Assembly: GCF_026151205.1 (NCBI RefSeq)
Contig: NC_087072.1
Coordinates: 23,083,603-23,143,602 of the forward strand
DNA length: 60,000 nt
From: Bolinopsis microptera
Taxonomy: Eukaryota; Ctenophora; Tentaculata; Lobata; Bolinopsidae
Reading direction: 5' to 3'
Shown: positions 31,855 through 43,400 of the stretch, piece after piece
How the letters are laid out: every line of letters begins with the position of its first letter
Position numbering within the stretch: the first letter of the stretch is position 1
The notes under the pieces: model-generated
Databases searched by the model: none
What the model was told of the DNA's origin: nothing
The model's input: only the letters and a program-made list of their open reading frames with translations
Made by a program: the position numbers and the translations under genes

Positions 31855-33630
31855 ATGATCAGGTTTATGTTGATCCAGAACAGGGCAGGGAAGACCAGGT
31901 TAGCAAAATGGTACATGAGTTTTGATGACGAGGAGAAACAAAAACTTATTGAAGAGGTAAATCCAAGTTATATTCACTAATTTGGATAATTTCGCGAATG
32001 TGTAAACTCAATCTTTTTATGCTACATAATAATAATAACAAATTAATTTTATAAGTGTTTTTTTTCTTCTGACCTGAAGAAGACTTGTGCTGCTGCTATT
32101 ACGCCAAAGAAGATCTGTACTGCAGTTAAGACAATAGCTGAAAAGGACAAAAGGAGCAGAAACGTCGTAATCTATGGAATAAGTGAATCCGGCGGTGAGA
32201 CGTTAAAAACAAAGTTGCTGAAGTTCTTGATGAGATAAACGAGAAACCTTCATTACGTGACTGTTGTAGGGGCAGGAACCGAGAGTGCCCAATGTCATGA
32301 CAATTTTACGACAAGATGTGACAATATGTGCCAATATATGACAATATTTGATATTATATGACAATACACGACAATACATGACAAGATGTGACAATATTTG
32401 ACAATATATGAAAATATACGACAATATACGACAATATACGACAATATACGACAATATACGACAATATATGACAATATATGACAGTATACAACAAGATTGA
32501 CAAAATGTGACAAACCGTGGGAAAATGGGCACTATCGGTTCCTGCCTTTGTAGAGTTGGTCTGAAGAGAGCCGACACATCACGACCTACTAAGCTATCTC
32601 TGAATAGCTCTGATATGGTTGCTCAGGTGATGAGAAAAGCTTAACTTCTACGCACAAAAGAGGGCTATAAAAGTATCTACATTTGCCCGGACAGATCAGT
32701 GGAAGAAAGAAGAGCTTTCAAGAAGCTCTGGGAGGAATTGAAAGAGAAAAGGAAAGCAGAGCCCAACAGTGTTCATTTCATAAGGAACAATAAGATTGTC
32801 AGCTCTGATAAGAACAGTGTATCAGCCTTGTCTGAAGAAATTTGAACTGTTTCACATTCTTCACCACACATTTATTTTGTCACAATTTTGTTTCACATTT
32901 TTGTATCATACATCGGGGCCATGTGATTGCAGGCACATTTTACTGTGCAGTACCGTGTTAGGTCTCCCGTCAGATTTTCCAGACGGGGGCAATAATTTAT
33001 TCGAGTTTATTTTATACGTTATAATTGCTGTACTCTGTAAAGTTTGAAAAGTATTTAATAAAAAATTTACCTTTTAATATTTATTATCTTTACAGGTTCA
33101 TGCATGCGTAACAGTCCGAGACGCAAAACATACCAATTTTGTAGAGTTCAGAAACTACAAGATAGTTTATAGAAGATATGCTGGTCTTTACTTTTGTATG
33201 TGTGTCGACGTTGAAGAGAATAACCTGATGTGCCTAGAAGCTATTCATAATTTTGTTGAGGTTAGTTTCTGAAACATAAATAAACTTATCTGCATCTTTC
33301 CATATTTTCCTTATCGATAGTTTAGTTGTATAGTACAGTAACATGGTCTTGCGATTCACGAAACATCCAATTTATAAAAATAAACGATGGTTTAAACTTT
33401 CTTACTGCTTAACTATAATTAAACTTGACTAAACTTGACCCGTTGACCGCTTAATAACCAATAACCAGGTTCTGAATGAATACTTCCACAACGTATGTGA
33501 GCTGGACTTGGTGTTCAACTTCTATAAAGTTTACACGGTAGTGGACGAAATGTTCCTTGCGGGGGAGATAAGGGAGACAAGTCAAAACAAGGTGTTGCGT
33601 CAACTTACTGCTCTTAACCAGCTGGAGTGA
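31855..33630 (+). CDS. AP2S1: AP-2 complex subunit sigma, 3 exons
   Basis: The small sigma2 chain of the AP-2 clathrin adaptor, which recognises dileucine cargo at the plasma membrane during endocytosis. Exons 31855-31956, 33096-33260 and 33469-33630 join in phase to 142 residues, the same length as the vertebrate protein. Landmarks: [93 protein letters not shown]. The ATG is preceded by TTTTTACCTTTAGG, an acceptor-like site, so a 5' UTR intron or trans-spliced leader is likely. Intron 1 carries a LINE ORF1 remnant and a MITE. Confidence 0.98.
32085..32820 (+). mobile_element. LINE ORF1 remnant in AP2S1 intron 1, split by a MITE
   Basis: Before the MITE the frame reads [20 protein letters not shown], with a shift, then [10 protein letters not shown]. 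After the MITE it resumes [17 protein letters not shown], then [20 protein letters not shown] and [17 protein letters not shown]. This is the nucleic-acid-binding ORF1 domain of cnidarian-type LINEs. It has one internal stop and a shift, so it is dead. Confidence 0.75.
32270..32547. mobile_element. MITE carrying a 10-bp minisatellite
   Basis: Inverted ends GGCAGGAACCGA / TCGGTTCCTGCC (20 of 21 bases match), flanked by TTGTAG on both sides as a 6-bp target duplication. Between the ends lies an array based on ACAATATACG, about 20 imperfect units. The LINE ORF1 frame reads across if the element is removed. Confidence 0.85.
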
Positions 33631-34412
33631 AACTGTTTGTGAGGGAGGAATGTGAGGAGTGTTAGGAATGTCGATATAACAACATTTTTATTGTGATATT
33701 TTACACTGCTGGCAGATCAATACAAAGATTGTTTCTTGAATTTCGTTTACGATTGGTTAGCTTTTAGATTAAATCTGGGTGAAAAATTGTTATTATGTTT
33801 ATAATACATTCATGTTCATCGCTTATATACGAACACTCGTACTGTTAGTACTATTTTTAGATCAGAGATAGAGACATATTGAAGATGTCGAAACGTATCA
33901 TGTACATGTACAGGGCGGTCTGTACGTATATTCTTACGTTCAAATGGCATTTCAGGTTCAAAAGTTTTGCATTTGAGGTAACATTTAAATCGTTGATATT
34001 TTGAACAATATATAGCTTCTTTAAGAGCCCTTTATATTTTAGGCGTATTGAGTAAATTGTGGCATCTTTAGCTTTTGTATGACTACTTCGGTAAGATTTT
34101 TACTTAGATTTCAAAGTAACCATAACCGAAGTTAATCTTGCTATTGTTCGAGCTGATCATTTGCATTTAACTCATGTGCATGTTTTGCACAGGTGCATGT
34201 CATGTCTTACTGTTATTTTTGATTGTTTATAATGTAATTTACTAATTTTGATGTATCACATACTTTGTGAATATCTGAGCCTTACTAATTCGTTTCGTAA
34301 AAAAATTACAATTATCTCAAATAAAGTAATCGTTTGATTTCTCGACACAAAGGACCTTATTATCAACGTTTTGAACATTTCTAACCCCTAAAATGTCAAT
34401 GTTAAGTGTAGA
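33631..34412. other. AP2S1-NMT intergenic region
   Basis: No gene or repeat recognised. It must contain the AP2S1 3' end and the NMT promoter. AAATAAAGTAATC near 34320 holds an AATAAA that could serve AP2S1. No TATA box is obvious near the NMT start. Confidence 0.35.
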
Positions 34413-37400
34413 ATGGCGGGTGAGGAAAATGAGAATGAAGCCTCTGGAAGCGGTTGTAACGGTTGTTCAAGTGAATCCTGTCATGCTGGTCAGCCTAAGA
34501 AAGGTAATGATATCTGCTACAATAATTACACACAGAATGAGATAAATTACTTTGTGGTATCCCTTGTTCTATTCCATGCCTCTTACATAAAGTGTTACTA
34601 AATTAAGACTCAGTTTGAGTAAATGAAAGAGAGCAGTTTTATAACTGTAAGATGGAAATACTGATAAAAGTTTTAATCGTGAAACTAATTTATATCGTTC
34701 GTTAGGAACAAGCAAAGCTCAGGAGGAAGCAATGATTAAGAAGTTGGGGCAACAGTTGATGACAATGCAGACAAATAACAAGTCTATACCAAAGAGCGAA
34801 GACGAGGCCAAACATCGGAACTATCAGTTCTGGTCCACCCAGCCGGTCCCTTCATTCCACACCGACACGGAGGTAATGTTAGCTCATTAAATTGGTATGC
34901 GATTTCTTAACTAATCGTAATAATCCCAGTGTTTGGAATGTACGATACCTACGGATGTATGACTTGTAGAATGTAGGTGTACTGTACAATTATAGACTGT
35001 AGACGAGTTACTCTCCCCCAGGGTAAGAATGGTCCAATAGAAGAGGATAAGCCCCTGGCTGAAGTACGACAGGAACCTTTCTCTCTGATCAAAGGGTTCG
35101 AATGGAGCAACGTAGATCTCAACGACGAGAAGCAGCAGTCAGAGTTATACCAGCTACTCAACGAAAATTATGTTGAAGATGATGATAATATGTTCAGGTT
35201 TGATTAAGTTTTTTCTTTTTTGAAAGTGTGAAATTCTAGCTACCTAAATCATTGCCGGATATCACCGTTGATTTTAACCGATCATAACAGTTTTCCCGTT
35301 TCAGATTTGACTACTCAGCTGCATTCCTGAAATGGGCACTGAGGCCACCAGGATGGAGGGAAGAGTGGGCTTGTGGTGTCAGGGTCAGCACTAACAAGAA
35401 ACTTGTGGCTTTTATCAGCGCTATCCCAGCTACCATAGAGGTTGGCATACTTTGTGTAGATCCCCAAATTTACTAAACTATAATTTTACTTTCTTATCAT
35501 TAAAATTCATACTATAAAACAGGAATAACAAACGAATAAAACCGCTTTGTCTGGTAGATACACGGCAAAGAAAAGCACATAGTTGAGATAAACTTCCTGT
35601 GTGTCCACAAGAAGATGAGAAGTAAGCGTGTAGCCCCGGTGCTGATAAGAGAGATAACACGACGTGTTAATGCTACTGGTGTGTTCCAGGCTGTGTATAC
35701 TGCTGGGGTGGTCCTGCCTAAACCTATTGCTACCTGCAGGTAATGGTTATGTTAATTTCTCTACAACTGGGTGATACGGAGTGGAAGGAAACAACCAAAG
35801 TCAAATTTGTTTGTTTATCAACAAACACATGGATTCGTAGGACGTAGATGCAATTGCATACTCAAAGTAGTTGAATCAAGTTTTACTTCGCCAATTAAAA
35901 TCTAGTTAAGGTTAAATGGACAAGAAATTGAGCATGTGATGCAGTTGTACAACACTCAAATTCAAAAAGAAATGGATGCGTTTATTAAGTTCACCATTTA
36001 TTCAGGTACTGGCATAGATCCCTGAACCCAAAGAAGCTGATTAACGTCCAGTTTGCTTCACTGAGCAAGAACATGACTATGCAGCGAACTATAAAGCTGT
36101 ACAAACTACCTGAGGTAAGATAACGATACTGACGGTTAGTCACAGGTTACAGTTATCAACATGTGCATACGCGAACTTTTCTTCTGGCGCTAAATCCAAA
36201 CACTCTTTTAATGCACAAAGCAGGTTTTGTCGAATTTGAAACTAGCAATAGAAGCGCGCGCGCACGTACTTTAAACAAATTGCTTATTTAGCAATCGCAA
36301 ATGATCGAGCAGCTTGTGGAGCTTGAATGGCCGCGGCCGGCCGAATGCAAAACGGAGTCCACTGTTCATGACTTCATGATCGACCGTTAAAAATATGACT
36401 TTATGCCTCATCAGCTACGGCTCCAAGAGGACCAGAAAAATTAAAAATGCAATGTTTGCGCTAATGGTGTACCCATGTCTTCACCCATTCATAGAATGTT
36501 CGCAATGCGGACGAAAACAACGCTAAGGTCATTTCTTTTGGGTTTCCTCCGTTTAAGTCTACTCTAATTGATTTATTCACGTAAGAATGCCACTCGTTGA
36601 CAAGGGAGGGAACTAAATTCAGGGTTTGATCTATAGACCATTGCACTTTTCGTTAGAAATAAAATTTTTATAAAATATATTGCTCAATGAAAGGTAATTA
36701 CCCTAAGCAATAATAGGAAAAGTTCGCTAGAATAAAACTACGCCGTTAATTTCTTCTCTAAAAGATATTTACACTGTTTATACAGTCTAAAATGTTTTGT
36801 TTGAATTAAGTAAAAATAAGATAGAACATATCAAATTACATACAATATGCTAAAATATAAGCACTGATTTAAAGATAAGTCTCAAATCATTTATTTAATA
36901 CTAATCCGCACCTCGGACATTTATGAATGGTCTCCTTACACCCCTTGATCATGAACGGGATAATGCAACAAAATCCTGTTAACAAGAAAAGCAAGCAGCA
37001 GACAATCCAGGTCAGAGTGCCAGGCTCTTGAGTTACTTGTGTCACAATGTCTTCACTGCAGAGAGGACATGTCAGACAGACTGGGTTTGATCCCCTGGAT
37101 GCCATGGCCTTGGCAATTCTCTGTCCATCGTGGGATCTGTTCGTAAAGTTCCCAGGATGGTTAGCAGGATTACCTGCTGCTTGGATTGGAGGGTATGCTG
37201 TTCCTGGCCCTGGTCCTGGTTGGGGAGGAGGGTAGACCGCTGGTGGGTGCGCTACACCTGCTCCTGCCATTGGGTAGTAACCCGGCCCCTGCCCTGCTGA
37301 TCCTTCTTCTGACTGAAACCTCACTCGTGGGGTTGCTGTGTTGTTAGCTTCATTTGGTTGATGATGAAACATTTGTTCGGGTGATCTTGACGGGGAGTAT

Positions 37401-40400
37401 GTTGGAGGGTAAGAGAAACGTGTTGGGTCCAGGTAAGGTGAAGGGGATGGGTAAGAGAGACCTGATTGCTGCGATGGAGTGTAAGAAGCCCTGGGAGGTC
37501 CGGGGTAAGGTGAGCCAGACATGAAGGGCGAAGGAGGAGGGTAAGGGGAACCAGGTGATTGACCTGGAGGATAAGACATGAAGGGCGAAGGAGGAGGGTA
37601 AGGGGAACCAGGTGATTGACCTGGAGGATAAGGCATTTCATGATGGAAATGGAGTGGCAATTTTCCTGACACTATTTGATGTTGCTGATTGCCCGTAAAG
37701 GTTGTTTCAGCCTGTGGTTCTGTTGATAATTTGTTCTCATATGATAAATTATTAAGCGGATGACCAGGCGACGAGAACACATCGGTATCCTGACCATGGT
37801 GACTCATTCCAGTAATTCTATAGAATTTACTAGCTAAATAGCTAATATCACTACAACTGATTCGGTGCACGGCAAAGACAGAAGAAACTTCACAAATAAA
37901 TAGTATATTACACGGAGTGTAATATACTATTTGACTGCAGTGCTACCGAGTCACCCGGTTAACATCTCATCACCTCGATTACTCCTAATAACTCTGTAAT
38001 CCTACAAATTATGAACTCTTGTAAGGACTGTTATTCACACGGCTGGTCTGTGCGTGTACGGTTTTACATCATATAGTAATGACTTATGTACAAGCTCAGG
38101 TTAGCTCTGCTTTGGTATGGTCTTCTTGTTCTTCTTCAATTCATGGCATACGGCATACCTCGCATCAACAGTAACAATATTATATGGCCTTGATACCTTT
38201 CTTCGCGTTTGAAATCAAACCATCTTGTGACACGGATATTTTTGGAAATCTCAATAGACAAGTTCAGGATGAGTCGATTAATTATTATCCTTGATGAATG
38301 ATATTACAGTTTTAGTGATACCAATGTCAAATCACACTTCTTTTCAGACACCACGGACTCCAGGGTTCAAGCCTCTCGAGAAGCGTCACATGGAGAAAGC
38401 CTGCAAATCTCTCAATGATTACCTCTCTAAGTACAAGCTCCATCAGCAGTTCTCAATTGAGGAGTTCGAACATTGGTTCCTACCGAGGAAGGATATCGTG
38501 TACAGCTACGTGGTAGAGGTACGTTAAAAGAGGGGTTTATGTTTTACGATTTTATTATCCTTTTATATGATTTTTAATTCAATATTTTGTCGTTAGAACA
38601 AGTACTGTCTAGGATTGATCAAGATTTGAAATTAAAAAAATGAAATAAAGAAACATAAGTTAGTACAGCACAATATTTAGCATCACAAGTTGCTTTAAAG
38701 TCAAGAACAATTATAACCGGTCGCTATCCAGTGTATATCACACTGTTTACTGGCCTCCTCAACTGTATACTCCTCTACCGAGATAGCATAGAATAGATTT
38801 GGCATCCACAGCTGTTCAGTTGTGACCGAGGGACAATTTTCCCCATTTCCAGTATGACTGACTCTCGTTGTAGCTGTTATAACGGGGTTAGAAACAAAAC
38901 CACATTCGCTCACGTCAACTCGTTTACCAAGTTTCCAATTCCGCCAGCCCATGTAACTCCAGGACTGTGTTGTATCGTCGTGTCTGCTGACGCCGGAACA
39001 AATCAGTGCACAAGGATCAGGGTGTCTCTCTCCATCTGGTGTGTCCAGAATCTTTAAGTTGGTTTGAAGAGTGCACTTTATTACCAACACCATCACAATA
39101 AATCCTAGTTTCATCACGTTCTACTTCACGATTATGGAGACCGGACAAGTTGAAATGTTCAGGAGCAGCTTAAAAAATCCTCAGAGTACATCTGTCTACC
39201 CTGCTATCTTTAATCACGTTTAACGAAGCTCATATTAATCATTAGCAGGTGCTAGCTCCAATAGAGGATTGAGGCAATTATCATTGTCCCAAAATGCAGG
39301 TGCCTTTTGTCTGACATTTGGTCAGGTACGATTTTTATTTTATATGTTCAAATTTCTTCACCACCTTGTCAGACACAAAACAGCTTAATTATTTTAACAC
39401 TCGTCAGACGTCACTAAGAACAAAAATGCAGGTTAGCAACAATTTATAAGCAACAAATCTAAGACTTTGCGTCGATTAACTTTTGTGCAAAATTAACATT
39501 CTATTTTTCTATAAATTAAAGTAAATTCGGCGAATATAGCTCAGAATAATTTAATATCTCTCGCCTCTCGGATCAGCTTAATGTTACTAACTAAGTTTAG
39601 GCCTACAAAGTATAAAGCAGGGCCAGGGGACTTGGGCTGGAATCCAGACTGATGTGTAAGAATTTTCTCCCATTTGTCGTTCTCCTTCCACTTATTTTAT
39701 CCATAATATTCTTACATTTAAGTAACATTCTGGGTGTATCTAATTATAAGGGCCCTGTTTGGTTCAGAGAATATAGTTGGGAGGGCCGTTTCGTTTTTTT
39801 AAATACCCGAAAATTTAAAGCACCAAGAATGGCAAGAAACAAATTAAACAAGGATATAAAGAATTCTAGTTTCTTGAAAGTTACTAGCAATTGAAACCAG
39901 TTGCCATCCAGTGTATATCGCACGTCTTTTTTCGCATCAGATAGAGAAATTCGCTGAACTCCAAGAGCATAAAAGGAATCTTTGCTCTGATCCTCGGTAA
40001 TGAACGCAGGACACATATAATTATTTGTATTGTAGACATCTTTTGATCTTGTTGTTACTGTAACAACAGGCTCTGAAACAAAGTTACACCCCTTCATGTC
40101 AACCTTTTTGTAGATGTTACCGTTTGCTAAGTAATGCCAGAGATTTTTTGGATCGTCGTGTCTGCTGACGCCTGAACAAATCAGTGCACAAGGTTCAGGA
40201 TATTCCACTCCATCTGGTGTGTCCAGAATCTTTAAGTTTATCTGAAAAGTACACTTCATTACCAACAACATCACAATAAATCCTAGTTTCATCACGTTCC
40301 TGAAGGTTCTTGTGCTAAAGAAGTTTGAAAATCGTACTTATGATTGTGACCAAGTTGGAAATGAAAACATCTGAAAAGGTCAGGTTAATCTCTGGATCTC

Positions 40401-43400
40401 CGTTATTAATATTACTCTTCACAATATGATTATATCATTGATGTTACCTTATTCTTAGAACTATGTTTTAATGTTTTCTGTCTACTAAGCTTTAAAGTCC
40501 AGGTGTGTTGTAATTTTTTTTTTTATTAAATACTTTTCAAATTTTACAGAGTACAGCAATAGATGAATATAAAATAGAATCGTTCAAAATATCGCCCCCA
40601 TCTGTAAAATATGATGGGCACCCAAACACGGTAAACACATAGTGAACTATGTCCGCAGTAACTTGGACCCATTACATCGAATTAATCTAAATCCAAAAAT
40701 TTATGAAAAACTATTTAATAACAAACAAATCCATGGTGAATAACTGTGGATATAGAGTCAAAATTTGTATTTCAATACGTCAAATTCCAGATACATTAGA
40801 TACAGGTCTGAAATGGTCATTAATGTGTGAGAAGGTGTGCGGGTGAAGTGTGAATATGATGTTGAAAGTATAGGAAGGTAGATAAAAAATTAATAAAACA
40901 AAAATAATAATAATATGGGGAGCAAAGAGACTAGGCTAGACTGTTGTTTCACTATCCAATAAACATTTCCATAGATGCTTAGTGACCTCAGCTTTGAAAA
41001 GACTAGTAGACACAATCTGTCTTACCTGTAAAGGGAGTCCCATTCCACAGTATATGGTTTCTGTAGAAAAATGATTTTGCCAGTGGGCTATTTGAGGTAC
41101 ATTGTGGTGTGTGAATTCTGACTTAACTTAGGTAAAATTGATGACACAATAGACAGACTGTCGAGGTGGCAACGTCTTAGTCGAGAAGTGCCCTGATATA
41201 AAGAGAGATAGTGAGGCAGCGATACAGGAATTAAATTGTTAAGAACTTTGTGGAAAAAAATAAGATCATTCAAGTCAAACTTTTGAGACAAAGGGAGAAT
41301 GTCGACAAGCTTGCACTTTTGACATATTGCTCAGGTGGATAACTGCGGCCCCTCTTCAGACAGAATCCATTTAATAGCTCTCTTTTGGAGACTTTCTAAT
41401 TTATCACTAAGTGATTTATTTACAAGGGCGCCATATTATGGAACAATTTTCGAATTGGCTACGAACCAGGGAGAGGTAAAGCGCCCGGCGACGTTTCTGA
41501 TCAATGTAAGGTTTTTTTTTTTCCAATGTCTCAGACACATAGCTAGAATCTGTGAATTTTAGGCAGACCCACTCGACCAGGGGCCAAATTTTGCGCATTT
41601 TTCCCCCAACCCCGATCCCCATTTTGCCTCCCAATTATTTTTAATCTGTAACTTCTAATGGGGGTTCCGTTTCATTTAAAATTAATTTTTTCGTTTTGGG
41701 CACTAGCCCACACAACTACCGGGGGCAACCCTTTGGGTTGGGCTAGGGAGGGGAAGCCACCCCCAAAAATTTTTGAGAAATTATTTTTTTAAACCATTTG
41801 GCATTAAAAAATTTGTAAGTTTTTTAAAACAACTTCAAAATATTCAAATTGGGGAGGGCTAACGGGGCGCACCGGGCCTTGGGAAAATTTTTGAAAATGG
41901 GGTTTTCCAGACACATTTTTTGAGGACAAAAATAATAACTTTACAATAATCAATTTTGGGGGGCCCGGGGGGGAAACCCCCCCGGGAAAATTTTTGAGAA
42001 ATAGGGTTATTCAGAGACATTTGGCTTAAAAAATTTTTGGGACACAATAATCATAATTAAATAAAAAAATTGGGGGGCTGGGGAGCAAACCCCCCAAAAA
42101 TTTTTGAAAATATGTGATTTTAAACGGTTTTTGGCAAAAAATTTTTGGGGGACAGAAAATCAACACACAATAATAAAAAGGGGGGGCCGGGGGGGCGCAG
42201 CCCCCCAAAAAATTTTTTTAAAATAATTGTTTTTGACGACATTTTGCATTAAAAAGGGTTGGGGACAGAATAATCAGACCCCAAAAATAATACAAATTTG
42301 GGGGGGCGGGGGGCGCACCCCCCGGAAATTTTTTGAAAAATAGGTGTTTCAACACATAGGCATTAAAAAATTAGTGGGGCAGAAAAAACCTAACACACAA
42401 AAAATTTAAAGTTTTTGGCGGGGGGGGGGCCACCCAATAAAAAAATTTTTGAAAATTTGTGTTTTAGAAAAATTTTGGGCTTAAAAAAAATTTGTGGGGA
42501 CAAAAAATTTTAATCGACTCACAAAAAAAACAAAGTTGGGGGGGCGGGCACGCCCCCGGGGCCTTTCAAAAACTTTTGAGAAATAGGGTGTTCCAGACGA
42601 CATTTGTGGGACAGCAATAATCAGACATTACAATAATACAAGGTTGGTGGGCTGGGGGGGCGCAGTAATAATCAGACATCACAATAATATAAAGTTGGGG
42701 GACTGGGGGGGGGGGGGGGGGGGAGGGCGCAGCCCCCAAGAATTTGTAGGACGGCGATATACAAAGTTGGGGGTGCAGCCCCCCGGAAATTTTTGAGAAA
42801 TAGGGTGTTTCAGACGACATTTGGCATTAGAAATTGTAAATTCAGAACATCACAATAATACAAAGTTGGGGGCTAGGGGGAGCTCAGTACTTGTCAAATT
42901 GAATGGAATAAGTACATATTGTATAGTGGGATTTGGGAATAATTTACGAAATGCTAAAGTCGATTGCCTGTCGTGTCGTTTAAACAAACAGTCATAAACA
43001 CAGCCCACTTACAGGCGACCATGGGGACTACGGGGCTTATTTTTTTTGGGGTTCAATTTTTTTCCGGGGGTCTTCCCCTTGACTACGTGTCTGCATTCTA
43101 GTTGCCAGACCCACTCTATTAAAGTGCAGACTCAACATTTTGGTTGCCAGACCCACTATTCTAGAGTCCAGACCCACAATTCTGGTTGTCATATCTCCTA
43201 TATTCTAGTTCATAGACCCCCAATTCTGGTTGCCAGATTCACTCTTCTAGAGAGGAGACCCACTCTTCCAGTAGGTATAGAGTCAAGACCCACTATTCTA
43301 AAATGCAGACCCACCATTCTGGTTGCCAGACCCACTCTTCTAAGGCGAAGACCAACACCATTCTGGTTGGCCACCCCACTCTTCTAGAGGTGAATACGCA

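Noticed and set aside
32203-32577. Open frames on the - strand rich in [10 protein letters not shown] repeats
   Set aside because: By-product of the ACAATATACG minisatellite inside the MITE.
36461-36646. 61-codon - strand frame ([20 protein letters not shown])
   Set aside because: Starts at GTG with a stop just upstream, and no family or splice context. Possibly an old retroelement scrap, but unsupported.
37863-37870. GTG start for the LITAF-domain protein
   Set aside because: An ATG 21 codons downstream begins the protein in good context; the upstream part has acceptor-like sites and low coding quality.
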